Shown: piece by piece, positions 1-6,383 of the stretch | Layout: each line of letters starts with the position of its first letter | Position numbering within the stretch: the first letter of the stretch is position 1 | The notes under the pieces: generated by a model | Seen by the model: only the letters and a program-made list of their open reading frames with translations | The model's database searches: none | Told to the model about the DNA's origin: nothing | From: Nitrososphaeraceae archaeon | GTDB taxonomy: Archaea; Thermoproteota; Nitrososphaeria; Nitrososphaerales; Nitrosopumilaceae | DNA: 10,493 bases | Assembly: GCA_025922755.1 (NCBI GenBank) | Contig: JAICHE010000024.1 | Coordinates: 1-10,493 of the forward strand | Direction: 5' to 3' | Position numbers and translations under genes: made by a program

Positions 1-521
1 CCAAGCCTGGTTATTCCAGCTTGGGCCAACACTATTGCATCATAGTTGTTATCAGATACTTTTTGGATTCTAGTTTCAATATTTCCCCGAATAGGTTTTA
101 CAGTTACATCTGGTCTCTTTCTTGTAATTTGAACAGCTCTTCGCAGTGAGCTTGTACCTATTACTGAATTTGGTTTTATGGTATCAAGAGTAGAACCATC
201 AGACGAAATGAAGACGTCATTTACACTTTCTCGTTTTGGAATACATGCAAGCGTTAGAGATTCATCTAATTTTGATGGAACATCTTTAAGACTATGAATT
301 GCAAAATCTACTTCACCTAGCGCAACTGCCCTATCAATCTCTTTTTCAAATATTCCCTTTTGATCAATGGCAAATAATGGTCGTGTGTCAGTATCACCTT
401 GAGTCTTTATTGCATTAATTTCAAAATCAATTTCCGGATAAATTTTTTTGAGTTCAGATATCACCAAGTTTGTTTGTGCTAGAGATAACTGACTTCCCCG
501 CGCACCGATAACATACTTCAA
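1..521 (-). CDS. hemC: Hydroxymethylbilane synthase (porphobilinogen deaminase), N-terminal 173 residues, cut by the window edge
   Basis: HemC joins four porphobilinogen units into hydroxymethylbilane in the cytosol, a step towards haem, sirohaem and cobamides. The visible part starts KYVIGARGSQLSLAQ and carries the substrate and cofactor-binding motifs HSLKDVP (catalytic Asp80), GTSSLRRA (122-129) and RGNIETR (145-151). The cysteine that anchors the dipyrromethane cofactor lies in the C-terminal part, which is outside the window. I take TTG at 521-519 as the start: the reading frame upstream soon meets a stop, no ATG fits, and a GGTGA Shine-Dalgarno-like site sits 4 nt before it. The start overlaps the hemL stop as TTGA, so the two genes are probably translated together. 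Identity is firm; the non-ATG start is well supported but inferred. Confidence 0.93.
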   Translation of the reverse strand, partial: MKYVIGARGSQLSLAQTNLVISELKKIYPEIDFEINAIKTQGDTDTRPLFAIDQKGIFEKEIDRAVALGEVDFAIHSLKDVPSKLDESLTLACIPKRESVNDVFISSDGSTLDTIKPNSVIGTSSLRRAVQITRKRPDVTVKPIRGNIETRIQKVSDNNYDAIVLAQAGITRL

Positions 522-1792
522 TTCTTCACCGATTTTAGTGCAGTTTCATAGGCATCAAGTGTTTTGTTCAAGTCATTTTGGGTATGGGCGTCTGAAAAAA
601 AGACGACTTCAAATTGAGAAGGGGCAATGAATATTCCATTCTTAAGGAGAGAGGAAAACATTTTCTTGAATCTCTTGGCATTTGCATTCATAGATGTTTG
701 ATAATCCACAACAGGCTTGTTTGTAAAGAAAATTTGAAACATGGATGCTGCAGAATTTATTTGATGAGGGATTTTCATGTCTGTGGCCATATCGTCAAGG
801 GCACGAGTGAATCGCAGATTATATTTTTCTAATTTAGAATAGAGTTTATTTTTTATTTTGTTTAAGGTTTTGATTGAGCTTATTGCCGCACTTACAGAAA
901 TAGGATTTCCAGCAAAGGTGCTTGCCTGATACACTTTTCCTCCGGGGGAAAGCAAGTCCATTATCTCTTTTCTTCCACCGACCGCAGATATTGTAAATCC
1001 GTTACTCAAGGCTTTTGCTAGTGTTGTAATGTCTGGTTTTATTCCAAAGTGTTTTTGTGCACCACCAGTAGAAACCCTAAATCCCGTAACTACCTCATCA
1101 AAAATTAATGGAATGTTATTTTCTTGAGTAATTTTTCTAACATCTGCTAGAAAATTATTTTCAGGCAGGATTAAACCCATGTTTGCTAAAATTGGCTCAA
1201 TTATTACCCCTGCAACATCTTTGTTTTTCCTTATTGTTTGTTCAAGATCTTCTGAATTGTTATATTGAACAACCAAAGTGTTTTTTGAAACTTCATCCAG
1301 TCCCCCATCAGAGACAGATATTCCCTGATGCGCAGAACCTGAACCGGCTTTTACTAGAACAGAATCATGAGCACCATGATAACATCCTTCGAACTTTATG
1401 ATCTTCTTCTTTTTTGTAAATCCCCGTGCCAACCGTATTGCAGTCATAGTGGCCTCCCCCCCAGTATTCATAAGTCGAACCTTATCTATTGATGAAAAAT
1501 TTTTAATTATTAATTTGGATAATTCAGTTTCTAATTTAGTAGGAGTGCAGTATAGAGTTCCTTTTGCTAGTTGTTTTGAAACTGCTTGGATTATTTCCTT
1601 TCTTCTATGACCTAAAAGGAGAGCCCCATAACCATTGCAAAAGTCAATGTATTTTTTATTATTCTCATCCCAAATGTATGCACCGTCTGATTTTTTTGTA
1701 AAAAATGGATATGGTTCAAAATATCTTACTGGGCTATTCACCCCAGATGGAATGACTTTCTTAGAATCTGAAAATAATTTAGAATTTGTCAA
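518..1792 (-). CDS. hemL: Glutamate-1-semialdehyde 2,1-aminomutase
   Basis: HemL is a PLP enzyme that turns glutamate-1-semialdehyde into 5-aminolevulinate in the C5 tetrapyrrole pathway. The 424-aa product has normal family length. It shows the N-terminal IPSGVNSPVR (15-24), the FEGCYHG segment (134-140), FDEVVTGFR with the PLP-contacting Asp232, Lys260 in TTLAK as the expected Schiff-base lysine, YQASTFAGNP (288-297) and the C-terminal PSQFE and AHT motifs. Some motifs depart from the bacterial form: NTGGEA (109-114) replaces NSGTEA, AKALSNGF replaces GKIIGGG, and the SSPGVP-like stretch of the mobile active-site loop is absent (about 155-168). The start is TTG; an in-frame TAG three codons upstream and the absence of a nearby ATG leave no alternative. 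The aquaporin gene ends 37 nt upstream, so hemL may be read through or use its own weak promoter in that gap. The gene is followed by hemC with a 4-nt overlap. Confidence 0.93.
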   Translation of the reverse strand: MTNSKLFSDSKKVIPSGVNSPVRYFEPYPFFTKKSDGAYIWDENNKKYIDFCNGYGALLLGHRRKEIIQAVSKQLAKGTLYCTPTKLETELSKLIIKNFSSIDKVRLMNTGGEATMTAIRLARGFTKKKKIIKFEGCYHGAHDSVLVKAGSGSAHQGISVSDGGLDEVSKNTLVVQYNNSEDLEQTIRKNKDVAGVIIEPILANMGLILPENNFLADVRKITQENNIPLIFDEVVTGFRVSTGGAQKHFGIKPDITTLAKALSNGFTISAVGGRKEIMDLLSPGGKVYQASTFAGNPISVSAAISSIKTLNKIKNKLYSKLEKYNLRFTRALDDMATDMKIPHQINSAASMFQIFFTNKPVVDYQTSMNANAKRFKKMFSSLLKNGIFIAPSQFEVVFFSDAHTQNDLNKTLDAYETALKSVKN

Positions 1793-1829
1793 TATTATAG
1801 CCTAAAATCAGTCATTATTATTCGTAATA

Positions 1830-2510
1830 TTATGAATTTTCCTCTCTTCGTTGTTTGAGAAATTTGCCTCTAAATAGAAATGCCACAATTATAGTACCAA
1901 CATAAGGGGCAGTCCAGTATAACCAGAGGTCATTTAAAAAACCAGATAATAATGCGGGGGCTAATGCTCTTGCAGGATTCATTGAAGCACCAGAGATGAA
2001 TGCTAAAAAGAAAATATCCAATCCAACTATTCCACCAATTGCAATTCCACTAAATCCCCTCAAGCCTTTTGTGTAGACAACAGTAAAGATTACTGCCATA
2101 AGCAAAGCAGATGCTAGAACTTCAGTTGGAAATATTAAAAATAATGAATAGTCATAGTTTGGCGCATTTGCTCCTAGATTTGCTTCTTTTCCAATAAAGG
2201 TCATCACAAATAATGAACCCAAAACCGCACCAATGATTTCAGCTGCAAAATACCAGACAATCTGAATTTTTGAAACATGTCCTGTAATGAAATAACCAAT
2301 CGTTACAGCTGGATTAAAATGCGCTAAAGAAATTTTTCCAAAAGAGTAAACGCCTATAATTAAGGCAATAAAGGGGGCAACTGCAGCAAACCAAATTCCA
2401 TAAGGACCGCCAATTTGAACATCATACACAATTGATCCGGTTGCGAAAATTACAAGAATGAATGTTCCAATTAGCTCCACAATAAAGATTTGAAGATTAG
2501 AGTAGGTCAT
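1830..2510 (-). CDS. Aquaporin/aquaglyceroporin (MIP family), probable arsenite channel
   Basis: A 226-aa membrane channel of the major intrinsic protein family, with about six membrane helices and both pore motifs: HFNPAV (NPA at 66-68) and SMNPAR (NPA at 178-180, selectivity-filter Arg181). Counting back from the NPA motifs by E. coli AqpZ/GlpF spacing places Ile166 at the H5 filter position and Ala175 at LE1. These are small or apolar rather than the His/Thr of a water-only channel, so a wider pore for uncharged solutes is plausible. The start ATG overlaps the arsC stop as ATGA, tying the gene to arsenic metabolism. In Sinorhizobium meliloti a comparable AqpS, encoded in an ars operon, lets As(OH)3 made by ArsC leave the cell. 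The same role here is inferred from context; water or glycerol transport cannot be excluded. No Shine-Dalgarno site is seen, consistent with coupling to arsC. Confidence 0.88.
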   Translation of the reverse strand: MTYSNLQIFIVELIGTFILVIFATGSIVYDVQIGGPYGIWFAAVAPFIALIIGVYSFGKISLAHFNPAVTIGYFITGHVSKIQIVWYFAAEIIGAVLGSLFVMTFIGKEANLGANAPNYDYSLFLIFPTEVLASALLMAVIFTVVYTKGLRGFSGIAIGGIVGLDIFFLAFISGASMNPARALAPALLSGFLNDLWLYWTAPYVGTIIVAFLFRGKFLKQRREENS

Positions 2511-2914
2511 TGTTCTGGTTCTAATTTTTTAACAAGATTCAAAATTTCATTTTTTATTTGATCACGTATTTTTCTTACCTGTTCAATGTCTTTATCTTTA
2601 GGATCTGGAATATTCCAATTGACTACATCTTTGACAAACAAAGAAGGACAGGATTCACGGTCCACACACCCCATGTTGACTGTAATTGATGAAGAAATCA
2701 TTTCATCTGTCAGTTCTTTTGGTTTCTGCGTTGTAATGTCTATACCAATCTCTTTCATCACTTCTATGACTGTAGGATTTAGTTGAGATTTTGGTTTAGT
2801 TCCAGCACTATGTACTTCAAATTTTGGAGCATATTCTCGAAGAAACCCTTCTGCCATTTGACTCCTGCCTGCATTTTCTACGCACACAAAGAGAATTTTT
2901 TTTTCCTCAACCAT
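2507..2914 (-). CDS. arsC: Arsenate reductase, low-molecular-weight protein tyrosine phosphatase fold
   Basis: A 135-aa cytosolic enzyme of the LMW-PTP/ArsC family. The N-terminal P-loop is CVENAGRS (Cys11 to Arg17, a CX5R motif), followed by MAEGF, the usual ArsC continuation. IPDPKDK near residue 102 supplies the general-acid aspartate (Asp104). Cys83 and Cys89 in MGCVDRESCP match the two resolving cysteines of thioredoxin-linked ArsC, although they are six residues apart rather than the seven in the Staphylococcus aureus enzyme. Together with the divergent ArsR and the co-transcribed aquaporin this favours arsenate reduction over phosphotyrosine hydrolysis. The ATG lies 25 nt from the centre of a TTTATATAAA box, so the mRNA is probably leaderless. 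The stop overlaps the aquaporin start (ATGA). Confidence 0.9.
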   Translation of the reverse strand: MVEEKKILFVCVENAGRSQMAEGFLREYAPKFEVHSAGTKPKSQLNPTVIEVMKEIGIDITTQKPKELTDEMISSSITVNMGCVDRESCPSLFVKDVVNWNIPDPKDKDIEQVRKIRDQIKNEILNLVKKLEPEQ

Positions 2915-2954
2915 AAAATCACATAAATATTAGTTTATATAAATTTAAATTGAT
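2915..2954. promoter_or_regulatory. Divergent arsC/arsR promoter and likely ArsR operator region
   Basis: Only 40 bp separate the two divergent ATGs. The palindrome TTTATATAAA (2934-2943) is centred about 25 nt before the arsC ATG, right for a TATA box giving a leaderless arsC mRNA. For arsR, ATAAATAT (2924-2931) has the matching distance. A second perfect palindrome, AATTTAAATT (2942-2951), adjoins the arsR start. With both promoters overlapping, one bound ArsR dimer could shut both genes. Promoter placement is from spacing; the operator is inferred. Confidence 0.6.
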
Positions 2955-3254
2955 ATGAATGGAGTCAACCTTCTCAAATGTATCTGTGACGATACACGGT
3001 TTGAGATTCTAGAGATGCTCCAGAAAAACAAAGAATTGTGTGTAAGTGATTTTGTAGAGACGATAAAAAAAGATCAGCCACTAATATCTCATCATCTTAA
3101 AACTTTGAAAAATTGCGGAATTGTAAAATCAAGAGACGAGGGAAAAAGGGCAATGTATAGCATTTCAAACGCTCAATTGTCTGAATTAATTTCTAACATT
3201 ACAAAAGCCAGTAAGAAAATTCCAATTTTATGCAATGACAATACTTGTTGTTAA
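2955..3254 (+). CDS. arsR: ArsR/SmtB-family metalloregulator, probable arsenite-responsive repressor
   Basis: A 99-aa winged-helix DNA-binding protein. It has the N-terminal LKCICDDTRFEIL segment, a recognition helix in QPLISHHLKTLKNCGIV (41-57) and the wing EGKRAMYSI (62-70). Such proteins leave DNA when As(III), Sb(III) or another metal binds their cysteines. The classical ELCVCDL sensor motif reads ELCVSDF (27-33), leaving only Cys29. Instead there are Cys9 and Cys11 near the N-terminus and a C-terminal cluster Cys93, Cys98, Cys99, so the inducer site is probably built differently from that of E. coli ArsR. The gene diverges from arsC-aquaporin, which it likely represses along with itself. 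Its stop overlaps the stop of the converging sbtB-like gene by 4 nt. Arsenic is the likeliest inducer from context, though another thiophilic metal is possible. Confidence 0.9.
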   Translation: MNGVNLLKCICDDTRFEILEMLQKNKELCVSDFVETIKKDQPLISHHLKTLKNCGIVKSRDEGKRAMYSISNAQLSELISNITKASKKIPILCNDNTCC

Positions 3255-3556
3255 ACAAATTTTTCTGTGCGGAGAACTCCTACATCGCTTACATACAAGA
3301 CTATTGCAAAATTTGTAAACAAGGTTCTTGCAATCTCCTCAATCACATCTTGTAATTTCTCTTCTTGCATGATAACTTCAACTTTGACATTTTTTTCATT
3401 CTTTAATCCTTGTCCGCGTAGACCCCTAGCCCCATTTCCTTCAACCTCATACGCAGTATAACCTGTAATGTCATGTTTGGTCAAAATGTCAATTACATTT
3501 TTTTGTGCAAGAATCTCACATGTCACAGTTAGAAGTTTTACATTGTAGAGTTTCAT
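3251..3556 (-). CDS. PII-like signalling protein, SbtB-like regulator of the adjacent bicarbonate transporter
   Basis: A 101-aa ferredoxin-like protein resembling cyanobacterial SbtB, a trimeric PII relative that binds adenine nucleotides and controls SbtA at the membrane. Matching features are ITGYTAYEVEGNGARGLRGQG (30-50; helix end plus the start of a glycine-rich T-loop), NVKVEVI (56-62) and FTNFAIVLYVSDVGVLR (80-96). The protein stops at EKFV, so it lacks the C-terminal CGPxGC redox loop found in several cyanobacterial SbtBs. The ATG overlaps the sbtA stop (ATGA) and a GAGGG Shine-Dalgarno site lies about 7 nt upstream, inside the sbtA tail, so it will be made together with SbtA. Family assignment is strong from sequence character and gene pairing; the ligand in this organism is unknown. 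Confidence 0.82.
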   Translation of the reverse strand: MKLYNVKLLTVTCEILAQKNVIDILTKHDITGYTAYEVEGNGARGLRGQGLKNEKNVKVEVIMQEEKLQDVIEEIARTLFTNFAIVLYVSDVGVLRTEKFV

Positions 3557-4641
3557 ATCAATCCCTCAGAAAGATAATGGAATAAGTCTATCGATCCTTC
3601 ATTGTGTACAACAGATGATACCATAAACATTATTGGGAGCAAGACAATGATGTTGTAAGGAAATGTTATTCCTAGTGCAGAAGTGATGTAAAGACTTGGT
3701 TTTGCTTGTGGAATTGCATGACGTAAAACTGCAGGTGCTGCAATAAATGATGCACTAGCAAGAAGCAATCCAAACATAACTGCACCCCCTAGACTTAGGC
3801 CCAAGACAGTGGCAACTAGAACTCCAATTACTCCATTAAATGTAGGCATGATTATAGAAAATGAGATTAAAAACACGCCTACTTTTTTGATGTCATCTAA
3901 TCTTTGTCCTGCAATTATTCCCATTTCAATTAGAAAAATTACAATTGCCCCAGTAAACAATTCGTCAAATACAATACTAATAGAACTGAATCCTTCTTCC
4001 CCGATGATGTAACCAATAATAATACTTCCAAGAAGAATTACAATTGCTTTTCCTGTTATTGATTCATGCAAAACTTGTTTAAGATTGGATTTTGTTTCAG
4101 TTACTCCCATTTCAAGTTCTGATTCTGATGAATCAATTTCTCCTAACGATTTCTTTTTGTTTTTAATCTGTTTAGATACTGCCATGTTTGTAAGGAAAAT
4201 TGCTAAAATGAATGCAACTGGTTCTAATACTGCAAGAATTGCGGCAAGGTATCCTTCAGATGTCACTCCTTGATTTTTGAGAAATGACAATCCAACTGAA
4301 AACGTTACTGCACCTACTGCACCATAGGTTGATGCAAGTGCATAGGAATCAAAGAGATTGAATTTTCCAAGACGTCTTAAGATTTGATAGTGATTCAGAG
4401 TAAACAACAAGGACATTCCAATTGCCACCATCATTGGAACAAACATGGCTTCAAATCCAGTGTTTCTCATTTCAATTCCCCCGTGCAGTCCAATTGCTGC
4501 AAGTAGGTATATTGGCAAAAATTCAGAAATTGCATCAGGAATTTTTAAATCAGATTTTATTCGCGCAGCAATTATTCCAAAAAGGAAAAACAAAACGATT
4601 GGCGTTAAAAGATTAGATTGAATTAGTTCTAGAATATCCAT
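3553..4641 (-). CDS. sbtA: SbtA-type sodium-dependent bicarbonate transporter
   Basis: A 362-aa integral membrane protein of the SbtA (Sbt_1, DUF897) family, with roughly ten hydrophobic helices and a charged cytosolic loop at about 156-195 separating two halves. Family hallmarks are YGAVGAVTF (106-114) and the C-terminal ASASFIAAPAVLRHA (295-309) leading to PQAKPSLYIT and ALGITFPYN (322-330). In cyanobacteria SbtA is a high-affinity Na+/HCO3- symporter. Here bicarbonate would serve the acetyl-CoA/propionyl-CoA carboxylase of the archaeal 3-hydroxypropionate/4-hydroxybutyrate cycle; that link is inferred from the likely host. It is followed by its PII-like partner with an ATGA overlap. A TATA-like box and a perfect 20-bp palindrome lie just upstream, so it probably has its own promoter separate from pit. 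Confidence 0.88.
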   Translation of the reverse strand: MDILELIQSNLLTPIVLFFLFGIIAARIKSDLKIPDAISEFLPIYLLAAIGLHGGIEMRNTGFEAMFVPMMVAIGMSLLFTLNHYQILRRLGKFNLFDSYALASTYGAVGAVTFSVGLSFLKNQGVTSEGYLAAILAVLEPVAFILAIFLTNMAVSKQIKNKKKSLGEIDSSESELEMGVTETKSNLKQVLHESITGKAIVILLGSIIIGYIIGEEGFSSISIVFDELFTGAIVIFLIEMGIIAGQRLDDIKKVGVFLISFSIIMPTFNGVIGVLVATVLGLSLGGAVMFGLLLASASFIAAPAVLRHAIPQAKPSLYITSALGITFPYNIIVLLPIMFMVSSVVHNEGSIDLFHYLSEGLI

Positions 4642-4681
4642 TTAATGATTCAAACAAAAATGTGTTGAATAAAAATCAAGA
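4642..4681 (-). promoter_or_regulatory. sbtA: Probable sbtA promoter
   Basis: Read on the minus strand, GATTTTTATT (4677-4668) is centred about 31 nt before the sbtA ATG and would give a leader of about 5 nt. The 20-bp palindrome at 4682-4701 lies directly upstream of it, where an archaeal activator could bind. Spacing and base composition are the only evidence. Confidence 0.45.
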
Positions 4682-4701
4682 TGTTTGAGATATCTCAAAC
4701 A
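4682..4701. repeat. Perfect 20-bp palindrome at the pit stop codon, upstream of sbtA
   Basis: TGTTTGAGATATCTCAAACA is its own reverse complement with no loop. It covers the pit stop codon and last codons and lies 41-60 nt upstream of the sbtA start. It could form a terminator hairpin for the phosphate operon (the transcript continues into UCUUGAUUUUUAUU) or be a dimeric operator for sbtA. The sequence shows the symmetry; the function is open. Confidence 0.75.
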
Positions 4702-5681
4702 AACAACCCAATCAAAAATGTAAATCCAATTCCAAAGGCAGCAGCACCAGGAATGGTGATTATCCATGCATAGATGATTTGTTTTCCTACATTCCACCTT
4801 ACTGCTCTTTTTCGTCTTGCAGCACCAGATCCCATAATTGAGCCTGTGATTGCATGTGTAGTACTTGCGGGAATTCCCAGATATGCAAATATGGCCAACA
4901 TTAAACCACCGCCTGTTTCAGCACAAAACCCTTGATATGGGCGCAATCTAGCTACTTTGACACCAAGTGTTTTGATGACTTTATACCCTCCAAAGAAGGT
5001 TCCAAGACCCATTGCAGTGGCTGCAGCAAAAATTACCCATATTGGCATTTCAATTTCAGGAATCAATCCTGCAGAGAATAAAATTAGAACTATAATTCCC
5101 ATAGTCTTTTGTCCATCATTTGCTCCATGGGTTAATGCAAACCAAGCTGATGAAATAATTTGTAATCGTCCAAATGATTTGTTAACAATTGCAGGTCGTC
5201 TACTTGCAAAAACTGTGATTATTAATCCTGTAAGTAACATTCCAAAAATAATTCCACCTATAGGAGCTATAACAATTCCAGCAAAAACTTTGGTGAGTCC
5301 ACCATAAACTAGTTTTTCAAAACCTAATCCTGCAATTCCTGCACCCATAATTCCCCCAACTAATGAATGACTGTTAGAAATTGGCAGTCCAAAATAAGTA
5401 CAAATTGTACTCCATGTTATTGCTCCTGCCAAACCACCAATAATCATATAGATTGTAATATCGTCTGGGCTGACAATTCCTTTTGCAATAGTTGTTGCCA
5501 CTGCAACACCAAAAATAAAGGGACCAACAAAATTAGCAATTGCAGACAATGAAACAGCATGTAGAGGTTTTAACACACGAGTTCCAATTACGGTTGCCAC
5601 AGAGTTTGCCGAATCATTAAACCCGTTAACAAAATCAAAGATTAATGCAACTATTATTGCTCCAATCGCTATTTCTAACAT
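4695..5681 (-). CDS. pit: PiT-family inorganic phosphate transporter
   Basis: A 328-aa membrane protein of the PiT family, which takes up phosphate with protons or sodium, commonly as a metal-phosphate complex. It has the two inverted family signatures: NGFNDSANSVAT (19-30) in the first half and THGANDGQKTMG (184-195) in the second. It also has the paired re-entrant motifs GLPISNSHSLVGG (98-110) and GIPASTTHAITGS (269-281). The gene follows the DUF47 gene by 9 nt with an AGGT Shine-Dalgarno-like site at the upstream stop, so the two form an operon. The last codons lie inside a perfect 20-bp palindrome. PiT carriers often also admit arsenate, which may matter given the arsC locus nearby. Confidence 0.92.
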   Translation of the reverse strand: MLEIAIGAIIVALIFDFVNGFNDSANSVATVIGTRVLKPLHAVSLSAIANFVGPFIFGVAVATTIAKGIVSPDDITIYMIIGGLAGAITWSTICTYFGLPISNSHSLVGGIMGAGIAGLGFEKLVYGGLTKVFAGIVIAPIGGIIFGMLLTGLIITVFASRRPAIVNKSFGRLQIISSAWFALTHGANDGQKTMGIIVLILFSAGLIPEIEMPIWVIFAAATAMGLGTFFGGYKVIKTLGVKVARLRPYQGFCAETGGGLMLAIFAYLGIPASTTHAITGSIMGSGAARRKRAVRWNVGKQIIYAWIITIPGAAAFGIGFTFLIGLFV

Positions 5682-5690
5682 TGTAATTAC

Positions 5691-6320
5691 CTAAGTATAT
5701 TTCAGTACAATGTCTTCAATGACATCTGCAACATCTACACATCTATCGGATGCAGTTTCAATTGATTCGTAGATGTCTTTTAGTTTAATGATATGAATAG
5801 CATCCTGGCTTTCAAAAAGATCCTTTATTGCTTCCCTATACAGATCATCTACTTTATGTTCAATGTCACTTGTGTTTCTACAATGATTAATCATATCCTG
5901 AGGATTTTTGATTTTTTGAAGTTTTGAAACCATGTATTGGACTTCTTTTGTTGCTTTGACTAGTTCTTCTATCATCATTCTTGAGAAGGGAGGAGGACTT
6001 TTGATTTGATAACTATACAAACGAGCAGCAATACCATCCATAAAGTCAATTACATCATCAACTTTGGAGGCTATTCTTTGCATATCTTCTCTATCTAGAG
6101 GAGTGATGAAGGTCTTGTTTAGCTCAAAAAAGATATCTCGTGTAAGAACATCACCTTCAGTTTCAAGCTTTCGAACCTTTTCCATTTTTTCGGTATTTCC
6201 CAAGTCATCAAGTAATACCAGTAATGCTTCAGATGTTTCTACGGCTTTTATCGCTAGATCATCAAGAATTTTTAAGAGTTGTTTTTCATTGGATTTTACC
6301 CAAGAGAGCCATTGTCCCAT
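5691..6320 (-). CDS. DUF47/PhoU-like accessory protein of the phosphate transporter
   Basis: A 209-aa soluble, almost wholly helical protein of the DUF47 (PhoU-like) family. Acidic helix motifs that in PhoU proteins hold metal clusters are visible: LETEGD (52-57), KVDDVIDFMD (86-95), KVDDLYRE (156-163) and DRCVDVADVIED (192-203). There is no signal peptide or membrane segment. DUF47 genes are commonly found directly before pit, as here (9-nt gap), and are thought to modulate PiT activity or phosphate signalling; the exact mechanism is not established. It is the first gene of the unit, with a CTATATAG box upstream. Confidence 0.87.
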   Translation of the reverse strand: MGQWLSWVKSNEKQLLKILDDLAIKAVETSEALLVLLDDLGNTEKMEKVRKLETEGDVLTRDIFFELNKTFITPLDREDMQRIASKVDDVIDFMDGIAARLYSYQIKSPPPFSRMMIEELVKATKEVQYMVSKLQKIKNPQDMINHCRNTSDIEHKVDDLYREAIKDLFESQDAIHIIKLKDIYESIETASDRCVDVADVIEDIVLKYT

Positions 6321-6372
6321 GACTGTTACAAATTAAAATGACAATTAATGTTGATGTCCATACAAACTATGT

Positions 6373-6383
6373 ATCTATATAGC
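6373..6383 (-). promoter_or_regulatory. TATA box of the DUF47-pit operon
   Basis: The minus strand reads GCTATATAGAT here, a good archaeal TATA box. Transcription would start near 6353, giving a leader of about 33 nt before the DUF47 ATG at 6320. Placement is by motif and distance only. Confidence 0.5.

Noticed and set aside
4957..5307. 116-codon plus-strand frame inside pit
   Set aside because: It is antisense to a well-conserved membrane protein. Its proline- and isoleucine-rich translation is what reversing hydrophobic codons produces. No promoter was seen.
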